Source of the DNA: Anadara kagoshimensis
Taxonomy: Eukaryota; Mollusca; Bivalvia; Arcoida; Arcidae
Length of the DNA: 64,000 nt
Direction of reading: 5' to 3'
NCBI GenBank assembly: GCA_021292105.1
Contig: CM037867.1
Location: 38,857,771-38,921,770 of the forward strand
The position numbers were made by a program, and so were the translations under genes. The notes beneath the pieces are model-generated. The model had not been told where the DNA came from, searched no databases, and saw nothing but the letters and a program-made list of their open reading frames with translations. Shown here one piece after another: positions 23,636 through 35,382 of this stretch (position 1 is the first letter of the stretch; every line of letters starts with the position of its first letter).

Positions 23636-24785
23636 AAACCCCAGAGTAACGACAAGCGTGAAATAGGTAGCGCCTGTTCTCTCGCCGATACTCTGCATCT
23701 AAATGAAATTCAAAAGGGTCCTTCGGAAGAGGCCTTCAAAACCGATGCCTCGTGTAGCGGCATGTGTGGCACGTTAAAAAAACCCAGAGTAGCGACAAGC
23801 GTGAAATAGGTAGCGCCTGTTCTCTCGCCGATACTCTGCATCTAAATGAAATTCAAAAGGGTCCTTCGGAAGAGGCCTTCAAAACCGATGCCTCGTGTAG
23901 CGGCATGTGTGGCACGTAAAAAAACCGCCGAGTAGCGACAAGCGTGAAATAGGTAGTGGCTGTTCTCTCGCCAAGTATTCTGCATCTAAATGAAATTCAA
24001 GGGGTCCTTCGGAAGAAACCTTCAAAACCGATGCCTCGGGTAGCGACACGCCGTGGCACGTTAAAAAACCCCAGAGTAACGACAAGCGTGAAAAAGGTAG
24101 CGCCTGTTTTTTCGCCAAGTACTCCGCATCTAAATAAAATTCAAGGGGTCCTTCGGAAGAGACCTTAAAAACCGTTGCCTCGTGTAGCGGCATGTGTGGC
24201 ACGTTAAAAAAATCCAGAGTAGCGACATGCGTGAAATAGGTAGCGCCTGTTCTCTCGCCATGTACTCTGCATCTAAATGAAATTCAAGGGGTACTTCGGA
24301 AGATACCATCAAAACCGATGCCTCGTGTAGTGGCACGCGTAGCAAAAAACCTCCGAGTAGCGGCATGTGGAAAATAGGTAGCGGCTGTTCTCTCGCGAAG
24401 TACTCTGCATCTAAATGAAATTCAAGGGGTCCTAAAGAAGAGACCTTCAAAACCGATGCCTCGTGTAGCGACATGTGTAGCACGTTAAAAAAACCTCCGA
24501 GTAGCGACATGTGTGAAATAGGTAGCGCCTGTTCTCTCGCCATGTACTCTGCATCTAAATGAAATTCAAGGGGTACTTCGGAAGAAACTTCAAAACCGAT
24601 GCCTCGTGTAGCGACATGCTTGGCACGTTAAAAAACCGCCGAGTAGCGACATGCGTGAAATAGGTAGCGCCTGTTCTCTCGCCATGTACTCTGCATCTAA
24701 ATGAAATTCAAGGGATCCTAAGGAAGAGGCCTTCAAAACAGATGCCTCGTGTATCCACACGCGTGGTACGTTTAAGAAACCCCCA
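23636..24785 (+). repeat. SINE-body tandem array, right part
   Basis: Seven to eight ~145-bp units: 'cccagagtagcgacaagcgt', 'aaataggtagcgcctgttct', 'tcgccaagtactctgcatct', 'ccttcggaagagaccttaaa', 'gcctcgtgtagcggcatgtg', 'ggcacgtt'. Word by word this is the body of the family S SINE ('tgggtagtgactgttctttc', 'cgccaagcactcggcattac', 'cacggttctttcggatg', 'gtcccgtgtcacggtgggct', 'ggcacgctaaagaac'), without a tRNA head in each unit. Confidence 0.85.
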
Positions 24786-24940
24786 TGCACAATGTTCTGA
24801 CCGTGCTACAAAAGTAAAATTTTCTGACACTTATAAATGGTGATGTCTCGATATAGATGAAATAATGTATTCTTGAATGGGACGTGAAACACTATAAGGA
24901 TGAAATAATGATCGAACAAGCATTGCAAAATAAACTAGAA

Positions 24941-25175
24941 CTGTCTCTTGAGAGCCAAATAACACAGCTCCAACATTTTATGTTTTTCCGTGACCTTGAC
25001 TCCTTTTCGATGACCTTGGTTCAAGGTCATGGCACAACTTTGCACGACGAAGGTTATTCATGAGTAAATAATGAGAGATGGCTCGGACCCGATTTTACAC
25101 GGACAGACATGGCGATTCCTATATATACCCCTCAAACTTGTTTGCGGGGGGGGGGGGGGGGGTTATAAATATAAC
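24941..25175 (+). mobile_element. Dispersed element G, copy 2, ending in a G-run
   Basis: Homologous to 17743-18016 from 'gaactgtctcttgagagcca' to the terminal G-run (25146-25162) and 'tataaatata'. Contains 'gaccttggttcaaggtcatg', an inverted pair of the same half-site. Confidence 0.65.
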
Positions 25176-25187
25176 CGCCAGCCTATA

Positions 25188-25275
25188 GTTTCGGTGGCCA
25201 AGTGGTCTAAAACACCGGTTTACAGATCACAACATCGCGAACCACCTACAGTAGATTCGAATCCAATTCGGACGA
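25188..25275 (+). repeat. tRNA-like sequence, Ser/Leu type, decayed
   Basis: 'ggtggccaagtggtctaaaa' resembles box A of a long-variable-arm tRNA, and 'gattcgaatccaattcgg' resembles box B. The intervening arm does not fold well. A related minus-strand stretch lies near 57895-57975. Probably a SINE head. Confidence 0.45.
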
Positions 25276-25890
25276 TCCTAATTTGAGACAGTATATTACT
25301 GTATTTCCACAAATTGAGTACACATGGAAATTGCAAGAATAAAGTCGTGATTTCCAACAAACTCACCAAAAATTGTCAAAATTTTATACAAAATATACTG
25401 ACCTAATAGGAAAAATAAGTGCAAGAATCTTGACTGCCCAGGGCGTAAACCCCTCCTCTCATCAGTTAATTTTTTATGGAAAATGGAGTTAACAAAAATA
25501 CTTTAAAAAGTTAGCAGCAACGAGGACGGCGACATACGCAAGGCTGTCCGTTTCCCACTTTTCGGGTTGATGTATATAACAATTGTAAAAATGTCATTCA
25601 TCATAAGACACGTTTTAAAAACATGTGTATTTTTTCACACAACACACAGCAGGGTGATGTCATCTAAAGACGTTTATGCACTTGATATAATGAAGTCAGT
25701 TATTGGTCAGCTATATGCAAGTAATCACGTACGCAAATATTGTTTTTGTTTGAGAATGTCAGCCCCTGTTTTATTGGAAGGTTTGCTTCAAACATTGTTC
25801 AAGAAATGCGCCTCAACTGACTCAACAGGGTTATGTATCTTTGCTACATATATATCAATCGAAATTAATTGTTAAATGTAACAACAATAT
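25276..25890. other. No gene recognised
   Basis: Holds one 102-codon ORF (25567-25875, plus) with several Cys residues but no motif I recognise. Without a splice or homology signal I do not call it a gene. Confidence 0.45.
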
Positions 25891-25894
25891 CAAT

Positions 25895-26035
25895 CAAACG
25901 CAACCCCAAATAAAAAGTAAAATTAATAAATAAAGAAAAAGTTAAACAGATTAACTTTTACCAGGAAGTGAGATCAGGTGCTCCGGAAGGGCAAACACCT
26001 GTCAAGCTAGCTACACCCACCACATGTGGAATAAG
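25895..26035 (+). mobile_element. Dispersed element D, short copy
   Basis: 'caggaagtgagatcaggtgc', 'tccggaagggcaaacacctg' and 'gctagctacacccaccacat' match the conserved centre of family D (compare 19881-20130 and 61858-62029). Confidence 0.65.
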
Positions 26036-26114
26036 ATAAATTTCGTTTTAAATAATAAGTATGTTGGAATGACCGACGGATCTCGGACCCTCGTCAACAG
26101 CATTTCGGTAATTC

Positions 26115-26161
26115 ATCATCATCATCATCATCATCATCGCCACCACCACTATCATCATCAT

Positions 26162-26199
<38 letters not shown>

Positions 26200-26244
26200 G
26201 CACCACCACCACCACCACCACCACCACCACCACCACCACCACCA
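26115..26244. repeat. Compound triplet repeat (CAT)n-(CAG)n-(CAC)n
   Basis: A run of CAT, a run of CAG/CAA, and a run of CAC follow each other without a gap. A plus-strand ORF reads it as His-Gln-His tracts, but there is no recognisable domain on either side and the frame starts and ends in repeats. Confidence 0.9.
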
Positions 26245-26258
26245 AATGGGACCTGCAT

Positions 26259-26543
26259 GGCTCCAGTTTCACAATCATTCCTTAATCAAGATTTTCCTCA
26301 AATTAAATTTCACAAATGTTGGCAATCTCTGTTGGAACTATGGATGTGGATTTTTGACGAGAGTAAATGCAGGGGGGGGGGGGGGGGTTGGGTTTGGGGG
26401 TTTGGGTTGTAAGCTTAAAATGATCTTCAAAATGACACCTTAAATAATTATGTATTAACAATTCACAAAATTATTGTTTTCATATTTGAAAAATTTAAGT
26501 GAAGGAAAATATAGTCACAAAATGATTGTGAAATTCGGGCCTG
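26259..26543. mobile_element. MITE M1 copy
   Basis: Opens 'ggctccagtttcacaatcat' and closes 'aaatgattgtgaaattcggg'. A G-run at 26370-26387 lies inside and appears to be a secondary expansion. Confidence 0.7.
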
Positions 26544-26550
26544 GTAAATC

Positions 26551-26748
26551 ACTGTAAACGTATTTAATTTCGCGTGTATTTATTTTCGCGGTATAGAGAC
26601 TTCAGACATATCCGCGTAGTTAAATTTCGCGTTTTTGAAATATGTACTCTAAAACAATAAGCATAATATTATTTTCGCTCGATATTAATTTTCGCGCAAA
26701 ACGAACGACCGCGAAATAAGCGAAAATTAGTATACCGCGAAAACTGTA
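26551..26748. mobile_element. MITE family M2 copy
   Basis: Opens 'actgtaaacgtatttaattt' and closes 'ccgcgaaaactgta'. The interior carries repeated 'ttttcgcg' and its complement, so the whole ~200 bp can fold back. Other copies: 32903-33114, 51712-51924 and 57431-57632. Confidence 0.75.
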
Positions 26749-26882
26749 TTATATATACAGTAAATTATCATTTTTCTCATATTTTAACTAGGGACTGCTC
26801 CTACTAAAAAATAATCACATCTCTAAAACCAGACCCTATAACCAAGATTTTCCTGGCAAGTTCGGCAATATTTTAAAATTTA

Positions 26883-27780
26883 GGCCCCAGTTTCACAATT
26901 TTTCCTAACCAAGTCTTTCCTTAGCTTAAATTTGGCAAAAGTTTGAATCTTTAAAATTCTGTTAATTTTTAAGACATTCGGGAATTTAAGGTGTCATTTT
27001 TAAGATCAAGTCTAGATTAAATTATTTGCATTTAGTTTTGACCAAAATATTCTTAAGTAGTTCCAAAAAGAGGTAACTAAAATTTGCTAAATTTAAGTTA
27101 AGGAAAATGATTGTGAAACAGGTACCTGGCTCCGGTTTCACAATCATTCCGTAGCTAAGATTTTCCTTAACTTAAATCTTGCAAAATTTCAAATCTTCAG
27201 AATTTTGTTGATTTTCAAGATATTCAGGAATTAAAGGTGTTATTTTCAAGATCACCTCAAGATTAACACATTTGTATTTAGTTTTGACAAAAATATTCAT
27301 CAATAGTTCCAAAAAGAGAATATCAAAAAGTGCTAAATTTAAGTTAAGGAAAATCTTAGCTAAGGAATGATTGTGAAACTGGGGCCAGGTTCTACAAATA
27401 CGACTCAACAAAATGATACTATAGCGATCTAAATGACACTTTAAACTTACTAATATCTTCAAAACTAACAGGCACCGGTTTCATAATCATTCCTTGACTA
27501 AGATTTTCTTTAAGTTTAGCAAATTATTAACAATGTTTTCTACAATAAATTGATATGACAAATTAGAATTTCCATAAGCTTGAAGTGATCTTTAAAAGGA
27601 GACTTAAATTTCTGAATTAACAAAATTATTAAGGTCTGAAATTTTGTAAGATTTAAGTTCAAGGAAATCTTAGCTAAGGTATTATTGTGAAACCGGGACC
27701 AGAATTATTAAAAGTTAAATTTGGCAGATTTGAGTTAATGAAAATCCTAGTTAAGAAATGATTGTAAAACTGGGGCTTGG
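26883..27780. mobile_element. Cluster of three M1 MITEs plus remnants
   Basis: Copies at 26883-27126, 27128-27386 and 27471-27702 each begin with a 'ggtttcacaatcattcc'-type end and finish with its inverse. Remnants lie at 27387-27470 and 27703-27780. Neighbours differ in divergence, so they arrived at different times. Confidence 0.8.
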
Positions 27781-28225
27781 TTAACCTAACTAATAATCCC
27801 ATTTGGACCATATGTAAAACCAGACCCTATCTTATGATTCTATTTAAAGATTTCCAGAAGTACCTGTTCATTACTGGAGTCCATGTTTTATGTATTATTA
27901 TTTGTTTGTGTAATTCTAGCAAGATGTCATCACACAAAACCACCCACCATGTTAAAAACGTATTAATTTTATTGTTCATCATATTGTTTGTTACAATGCC
28001 GGTACAATATGATGGGTAACATGATACGTAACACACGTCATTATTTTACAAAACACGCGAACCATATTGTAATCGAACCCAGTGTGTAAAATCTAACGAA
28101 CACTTAATTAATCTTAATTGTTACAAAACACACAGGTGTCTTAAAATAAATCTGGCGTTCTGTTTATAAAAGTTAAAACGTAATTTATGAGTTTAAATTG
28201 TAAATAAAAATATTACACTATGCTG
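27781..28225. other. No gene recognised
   Basis: AT-rich, short ORFs only. Confidence 0.5.
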
Positions 28226-28228
28226 CTT

Positions 28229-28562
28229 TATAGGTCGTCCACGATCTGATGGCAAATTATACAGATATTAGGGTAATTTTAACGCGTGCGCCGGCGTGAT
28301 TGTACATATACGGAGTTTCGATTCTCACACCTACAGTCCAACCTGCCTTTATAAGGGTTACCTGCTTATAAAGACCAGTTGAATTGTTTCCCAATTGTTC
28401 TTTATTCATATTATTTGAACCTGTATATAAAGATCACCTATACATAAAGGCCACTTTTACTGGGTCAATTGTGTGGCCTTTATAAACAGTTTTGACTGTA
28501 TATGCGTTTTAAACCCGTCCGTGTTTATAAACACTCTGCCATCAGATCGTAGACGGACTATA
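28229..28562. mobile_element. TIR element M5 with an M3 MITE nested inside
   Basis: The ends 'taggtcgtccacgatctgat' (28231) and 'tgccatcagatcgtagacgg' (28536) are inverse complements with few mismatches, giving a ~330-bp element. Between them 28336-28505 matches the M3 family ('cctgcctttataagggttac'). Confidence 0.65.
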
Positions 28563-28577
28563 GTTAGAATGTTACTA

Positions 28578-29110
28578 AGTACACTGAGAAAAACCACCTG
28601 TCTATAAAGTCCATAGTGTAATCTGTCTATTTAAACCACCTGTTGCAACCAGTAAAAGTGGCCTTTATCGACAGGTGGACCTTATATACAGGTTTAAAAA
28701 CATGAATAAAAAGCAACTGGGATAAAAATTCGGAAAGAGTTCCATTTGTACCCTCCACTTAAATTTTAATTTCGACTAAAAAGCATAAAAATGACGGAAT
28801 CAAGTAATTTTAAAAATTTCTGTGAATTTTTTTTTTCAAAATTTTTACATAGAATGTAATAGGTGGGGGTACAAAAGCAGCTATAACCAAAATACATTGG
28901 CATTTAAAAGCAGATGAACCTTATTTAAAGGTGGTCTTTATGAGCAGACGGCACTGACAGGTTCAAATAATACGAATAAAGCGCAACTAAAATACATTTT
29001 TTCTGGATGATAGAAGCAGGTGGACCATATATAGAGGTGGTCTTTAAGACTGGTTTGGCTATTTCTAATTCCTCGTCGGTGGTCTTTATATTCAGGCGTT
29101 ACTGTATTAT
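28578..29110. mobile_element. Several M3 MITE copies and fragments
   Basis: Phrases 'cctgtctataaagtccatag', 'agtaaaagtggcctttatcg' and 'acaggtggaccttatataca', and later 'ggtggtctttaagactggtt', recur, as in 36524-36708. Copies are partly overlapping and decayed. Confidence 0.6.
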
Positions 29111-30125
29111 CTAGAAATGTGTCGATTTTTAATTTTTGTTTAAACGAAAGTTTAGGAATATTTCAAGACAGCTATACATGTATATGCTCTCCTGGAAGGT
29201 TAGGGGTGTCTAACGAGAAAGAATAAAAGGGGAATATCCATTTTGAACGTTTTCGTGTATTTTTGCATTTGGCTGATACACAATAATCATAGAACATTTT
29301 TATGTACATGTTGTGTGGTTTTAACGGTTAAGAAAGAATAAGCTATGAATTTTTTTGATACCTCATAATGTAAACTGTCTCCGGTTGACTGTGTTCAGAG
29401 TATTTCATCTATTTTCGAGGCGCCAGATCAGGGATGATGGAGGAAGTTGGGGGGGGGGGGGAGGGGGAGAGAAACACAGACTATCGTCAAGCGACAGAAC
29501 AGACATAATAACGCATTTATTTCCATTTGTGACCATTTTCCGAAAATACTAGAAATATGGTATTTGCTTAATAAAAATAATAATAATAATAATGATAATA
29601 AAATTAGCATTATGGACAGATTTCCGTCCGCCATTTTCAAGGTACCACAGTGGTAAAAACGCCCAAATGTAAAGAGGGAAAACATTGACCAATACGGGTC
29701 TCGATACTAGCGTGACACTCTATCCGGACACCTCTCGAGGCTGTATTCAGAAAAAGTCCTCAGCACAACAGGTGATGCAATACCAACCGAAACACGTATT
29801 TAAACAAGGCAACCAGAGTTATCTTTCTTAATTTCCAAAAATTGTGAAAATATAGTCGTCACACCACCTGTGTGTATCATGGCTCACAATTCCAATGACT
29901 AATAAATGTTGCTTGGCGACAATTTTACCCATTTTCATGAAAGACAGATCTGGCAAGGGTTCGAACACGAAAATGTGAAATGAATCCCGTTACACACGTC
30001 TTTTCCCTTTGCTGTTTAACAAATGAATTTTTATTTCGTTTGGCAAATACCCTTGTCCAATATTTCAAACGATGTATCAACCAAAAAAGTTCTGAGAGTA
30101 AATGAGAGTTACCCTTCTTTAGACA
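29111..30125. other. No gene recognised; G-run and AAT microsatellite
   Basis: G-run at 29448-29460 and an AAT/AAC-type tract near 29573-29600. Short ORFs over these are low-complexity. Confidence 0.5.
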
Positions 30126-30135
30126 ATACTACATA

Positions 30136-30246
30136 GGCCGAACGATCTGCCTTTTGATGATAAGTTCTTTTGATATTTGTTGTACCATCGATGGTAGCAA
30201 TATACAAAAGTAACTTACTATCTATATGGCAGATAGTTCGGCCCAA
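30136..30246. mobile_element. Small hairpin MITE
   Basis: 'aggccgaacgatctgcc' at the left and 'ggcagatagttcggcc' at the right are inverse complements with one mismatch, enclosing about 75 bp. No ORF. Confidence 0.55.
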
Positions 30247-30404
30247 TTCCTGCACGCACAGCAAAGAACAAGTCTCTTTATTGAAAATGCATTTATTTTT
30301 CTTCTAATAATCTGATCAAACCTTGGTTTGTTTTAACAATGATCTAACAGTTTTTGCCGAGTTGGTAACTTCTTTTGGCCCATCATTAGGGTTATCTCGA
30401 AAGG

Positions 30405-30535
30405 TTTTCGGCAGCCGATATCTACCTCTAGGTAGCCCTTGGTAATCATATACCTGTTATATCTAGATCACTTGGCAGCCGGACTTCGACTCCCTGTCGC
30501 TAAGTCAGCGTTAAACTTTCGACAGGTCTGTATAC
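30405..30535. mobile_element. MITE family M4, partial copy
   Basis: Ends 'gcgttaaactttcgacaggt' then 'ctgta', the right terminus of M4 (compare 52452-52675). The interior phrases 'ggcagccgatatctacc' and 'cttggcagccgg' match the family theme. Confidence 0.55.
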
Positions 30536-30649
30536 TCTTATTTTCTCTACTCATTAATTAATGTTTATTAAAAACGAGGAGATGAAACTATCACTTTTTC
30601 ATTCATTCACTATATTAGACACATTTAGTAAGCTTTCTAGGTTTGTAGA

Positions 30650-30995
30650 ACCACTGCGGTAGCTCAGTTGGAAAAATGCTCGCTCATTAAGTGGGAGGTC
30701 GGGGGTTCGAACCTCCGACCGGATCCGACTCAAGACTTGAAAGTGGACAGTGTCTCTTCTTTTGCCAAGCACTGGCATTACGAAATGGAAATCACGGTTC
30801 TTTCGGATGGGAACTGAAAACTTAAAATAAACGAAGTCCCGTGTCACGGTAGTCGTGGCACGATAAAGAACCCTGCTGTATAATGCCAACAGCGCAACAC
30901 ATAGGCAAATTTTCTGCACCTCCGCTTATAGCTGGCGACGTCTCGATATAAGTGGAATTATTTTTGACTGGGACGTGAAACACTATTAATCAACT
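30650..30995 (+). mobile_element. SINE family S, near-full copy
   Basis: Head 'ccactgcggtagctcagttg', box B 'gggttcgaacctccgacc', body and tail 'gactgggacgtgaaacacta'. About 345 bp, the same length as the copy at 43899. Box A is mutated ('ggaaaaatgctcgc'). Confidence 0.85.
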
Positions 30996-31392
30996 CTACG
31001 TTTGTAAGGGCACAATTCAATCTTTGCAATGTGGTGCTAGTGTCAGCCAGATCACAATAGGCTTCCCCGGTGTGACCATGACTGACAGTGTGGTGCTAGC
31101 GTCAGCCAGATCACAATAGGATTTCCCGATGTGACAACGACTGACAGGGTGGATTAAATATGTGTATGTTTGCTTTATAACAGCACACGCTCAAGACAGT
31201 CAAATGCTAGCTCATCGAGACAGCAATTAAATAGGTTGCAGTCCCATCCGACCATTATCCTGACACCCGGTAAGGAAGCAGCAATGTGAAATGAAATATT
31301 TTACTTCGTGCCATAACATGCCTCCATCGGGGTTCTAACTCATGTCCCTTGTACATAATGTTGGGGGTCCGACGCTCTACCACTCTCATGAT

Positions 31393-31590
31393 GCTGGCAA
31401 AGTGTTCTAAAGCGCTCGCTTATGGATCACACTGTCTCTCTCCGGGTAGGTTCGAATCCCGCTTGGGAAAGATCCTCGCGCGAGTTTGTCATTTCGTTGA
31501 TTTTCCCCCAGTTCCCTCCATTATTCCCGAGCTGATCGCCTCGATATAAGTGAAGATCTTGACAGGGATGTAAAGCACCATTAATGACTT
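31393..31590 (+). mobile_element. SINE with a different tRNA head but a shared tail
   Basis: The head 'ctggcaaagtgttctaaagc' with 'ggttcgaatcccgcttggg' looks like a tRNA with a long variable arm (Leu/Ser type). The body 'cagttccctccattattccc' differs from family S. The tail 'ctcgatataagtgaagatct' and 'tgacagggatgtaaagcacc' is clearly related to the family S tail ('tcgatataagtgaaatattc'). Confidence 0.7.
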
Positions 31591-31599
31591 CATTCGATT

Positions 31600-32900
31600 C
31601 TTCTACCAACTGAATTCTATGGACATGTTTTCACTTCAAAATGACGAATAGACCTGGATTTAAACGTACTTTTGAATGTTATGAAATAACGCATTCGAAA
31701 GTAGCATATGGGAGCGTATGACGTAACATACATAACCACGGTAGAAATCCTGATACACCGTATTTTATTTCCGTGGTAGTATAACGTCGGTTTTCATTTC
31801 CGCCACGCTAGACAAAAATGGTACAATTATGGTCGTTATGCTTTCTGCCCAAAAGAAGTGAGGACGTTTTATATGATTTTATTAAAACATGATTACCACT
31901 GAGATAAGTACTGTATTGTACGATTGTTGTTTTTATTGTAAATAAAATCGCATTTATAAAAGTTCTTGTGATCCCTCAAAACGACCTTTAACAAGAAATT
32001 GCGAGGAAAACGTTTTCCATAACGTTCCACACAACAGTTACGTAAATTGATCAAATGACATGTATGTGATCAACACTGAATCATACAAATTCACAGCTGT
32101 CCCGAGTTGGTTTAAAAATGGGGTCAAACACCAGGACCCACCTCAATATGTGTCAAAGAATATAACCAATCTGCCTTTGTGGATGTCCTCGAAGTCAGAA
32201 GCGCTTCAGGAAATGGACCACCTGATGGGGTGAACGCGCACCTTTGAAATTATCACTTATCGGTCAATTATCAATATTTAACGTGTTGACCAAAACAAAT
32301 TAGATCGAAACATCCTTGATAACTGTTTTTCCTGCATCACTTTGGCAGACAACATAATGTACGTGCGTCACTCACATGCAAAGATGCAAAGGTACACATT
32401 TTGATGATCGGTTTTTGCCCGTTTCAGAAGCAAGTGCTCACGCTACGTAAGGCCATTCTAGTTTTTTTCTTTTTTAAGCGTCCGCTGGCCGGTAGATTTT
32501 GGGACTTTAAACGTGAAAAAAACAAACAATTTTTTTATCGAATTTATTGGGTTTTTTCCTGGGGTTGGGGGTTGGGGGGTTGGGGGCATCAATCATTTTA
32601 AGGCTTAATTTTTGTTTTGTTTTTCGTAAACATTACAGTTAGTTTTTACCGTTACCATTGTTAATGCTATATGTTCATTTTTAGACTGTTTATTAAATGT
32701 CAAATTCCATATTTTTTAATAAAAGAGGTTCTTTTTTAAATTTTTTTGTCTTATATGTTTTTAACCCAGATAAGGTAGGTTTTTTAAGATAATGTGGACG
32801 CTTAACAAAGCAAAAAAAAACAAAAAACTGGTACGGCCTAACATAACAGCGGAGCTACAGTAGGTCTGTAAATGTGTTCAACAGTATCGAACTCTTTTCA
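31600..32900. other. No gene recognised
   Basis: Low-complexity T and G-rich stretches near 32460-32590. A block at 32640-32900 ('aaggtaggttttttaagata', 'acggcctaacataac') recurs at 33400-33500, so an old duplication is present. Confidence 0.5.
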
Positions 32901-32902
32901 AT

Positions 32903-33114
32903 TACTGTAAACGTATTTATTTTCGCGGTGTACTAATTTTCGCTTATTTCGCGTTCGTTTGTTTTGCGTGAAGATAAATAGCAAGCGAAAATTATATTAT
33001 GTTTATCTTGTTATACTGCATATTTCAAAAACGCGAAAATTTAACAACGCGGATATCCCTTAATTTCCTATACCGCGAAAATAAATACACGCGGAATTAA
33101 ATACGTTTACAGTA
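32903..33114. mobile_element. MITE M2, best copy
   Basis: 'tactgtaaacgtatttattt' at the left and 'aatacgtttacagta' at the right are inverse complements. The ends are TA, which suits a Tc1/mariner-type TA target, though the empty site is not available. Confidence 0.8.
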
Positions 33115-33494
33115 ATTAGATGTACAAAATACCAAAAATGTCGTCAAAGTTCTACATTTTAGCATCTAACTTTTGTTAGATCTACAAAAATGTGTTTAAT
33201 GACTGTTTCATTACAGTATCAAAATAGAAAAATACAAAAATGTCTTTTTTCAAATTAATGCAATATTGTCTATTGTCTGTTGATTTATGAAGCCGGTAGC
33301 TCGATTTTATTCTTTGTATTTTCTTGTTGTGAAATCTTGTTTGTCGAACATTCGGAAAAAATAAAACATTTTAAGATTTAATCTATTGTTAACGCTTTAT
33401 GTTCTTTAGCTGATAGGTAGGTAGGTTTTTTAAACTAAGGTGGGTGGAGGCTTAACAAACAACAACAAAAAACATGTACGGCCTAACATAACTA

Positions 33495-34258
33495 TAAAAG
33501 CTACAGTAGATCTGTCAAAAATTTATCATAAGTTATCACGAAAAGGAGTGGAATCTTGGCTGCCGAGTGGCAGAGATACGTATAGTAAGTGACCAAAAAG
33601 CTACAGAGAGATAGATAACAGCTGTCGAGTGGCAGAGATATGTATAGTTAGTGGTCAAAAAGCTACAGAGAGATAGATAACAGCTGCCGAGTGGCAGAGA
33701 TATGTATAGTTAGTGACCAAAAAGCTACAGAGAGATAGATAACAGCTGCCGAGTGGCAGAGATATGTATAGTTAGTGGCCAAAAACCTACAGAGAGATAG
33801 ATAACAGCTGCCGAGTGGCAGAGATATGTATAGTTAGTGGCCAAAAAGCTACAGAGAGATAGATAACAGCTGCCGAGTGGCAGAGATATGTATAGTTAGT
33901 GACCAAAAAGCTACAGAGAGATAGATAACAGCTGCCGAGTGGCAGAGATATGTATAGTTAGTGGCCAAAAAGCTACAGAGAGATAGATAAAAAGCTACAG
34001 AGAGATAGATAACAGCTGCCGAGTGGCAGAGATATGTATAGTTAGTGGTCAAAAAGCTACAGAGAGATAGATAACAGCTGCCGAGTGGCAGAGATATGTA
34101 TAGTTAGTGGCCAAAAAGCTACAGAGAGATAGATAAAAAGCTACAGAGAGATAGATAACAGCTGCCGATGTATAGAAAACGAGGGATCGATATGAAGCTG
34201 CCGATGAAACCCAAATTCGTTACCTTAGTGTAAAACTTTTGACAGACCTGTACTGTAG
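33495..34258. mobile_element. MITE M4 with an expanded interior
   Basis: The left end 'ctacagtagatctgtcaaaa' and the right end 'cttttgacagacctgtactg' are the M4 terminal repeats, and the interior 'gctgccgagtggcagagata' is the M4 interior word. The unexpanded relative at 52452-52675 has one such block. Confidence 0.65.
33559..34165. repeat. 62-bp tandem repeat, 9-10 units
   Basis: Unit: 'gctgccgagtggcagagata', 'tgtatagttagtggccaaaa', 'agctacagagagatagataa', 'ca'. Two places (about 33966-34010 and 34122-34160) hold an extra 'aaaaagctacagagagatag' sub-unit. Units are nearly identical, so homogenisation is recent. Confidence 0.95.
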
Positions 34259-34329
34259 CCTAAATGTTAAGCATTAGGAACATTCATGCACTTTTATCTT
34301 TTCTTACCCCTTTTCAATTAAAGAACCTG

Positions 34330-34905
34330 CTTATTTTTTATTCAGATAAAATACAATGGACGTTCTACATTACAGTATACTGAAACTACAAAAATGCAAA
34401 AATGTGTTTTAATGACGTTCTACATTAACAGTATCGAACTCTTTTTTAAGATCTACAAAAATGTGTTTTAATGACGTTCTACGTTTACAGTATCAAACTC
34501 TTTTCTTAGATCTACAAAAATACTTTAAATGTGTTCAATGGATGTTCTTAATAACAGTATCAAAATCTTTTCTTAGATCTACAAAAATAGTTAAAATGTG
34601 TTCAATGGATCTTTTACATTACATTGTCAAAATTTTTTGTTAGATCTACAAAAATGTGTTCCGTTACAGTATCGAACTCTTTTCAATTAGATCTACAAAA
34701 TAACAAGAATGTCTTCAACGTTCTACATTTTAGGATCTAACTTTTGTTAGATCTACAAAAATGTGTTCGATGACTGTTTTAAAATACAGTATCGAAATAG
34801 TTTCTTAGATATACAAAAATCCAAAAATTTGTTAAACTCTTTCTTAGATCTACAAAATGGGTTCAATGGCCGTTTTAAATTAGAGTTTCGAACAGTTATT
34901 CTGAC
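34330..34905. repeat. Irregular ~65-bp tandem repeat
   Basis: About eight units with 'ttagatctacaaaaatgtgt', 'tttaatgacgttctac' and 'acagtatcaaactctttt'. Isolated units also lie at 32860-32905, 33115-33250 and 35310-35375, so the array once extended wider or was broken by insertions. Confidence 0.8.
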
Positions 34906-35382
34906 TCGAACCCGTTTTCTATGATTTAGAAAAATAAAAAGATGTATTTTTTTCAAATTAATGCTTTTTCCTTATTCACGGTTTCATAAAGGTAGCTCGA
35001 CTTTGTTCTTTGTATTTACTTGTGGTGAAATCTTGTTTGTCGAACCTTCCCTTTTCTACATTGATAACAGGGGTTACTGTAAAGATCACGTAGCACTCCT
35101 AGACATGTAAATGGATGCTGCAGTATTTTATTCAAGATATCAACATATTAATTATATGATTGTCTAATAATCCACACTTAACAATAAAACAAATATATTC
35201 AACTACGTTCATTTCCAGGGTGCACCATTCCCGATGCGCACTAATTTCATGGTGAGGTGGACTGTCACCAAACTCTAGGTGACGGCAATGTAACCTCTAC
35301 GCTGTGCTACGCCGTACAAAAATGTGTTCAATAGGCGTTCTACATTATAAAACTCTTTTCTAAGATCTAGAAAACACATTAC

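Noticed and set aside
23879-24790. Minus-strand ORFs of 60-137 codons with repeated motifs
   Set aside because: They are translations of the SINE-derived tandem units, whose length is close to a multiple of three.
25567-25875. 102-codon ORF as a small gene
   Set aside because: No recognisable domain, signal or splice context; length is within chance for AT-rich DNA with this many frames examined.
26024-26443. His/Gln-rich protein
   Set aside because: The ORF consists of a triplet microsatellite, a MITE end and a G-run; no independent coding signal.
33559-34165. CRISPR-like array
   Set aside because: The units are contiguous tandem repeats without unique spacers, and the DNA is plainly eukaryotic.
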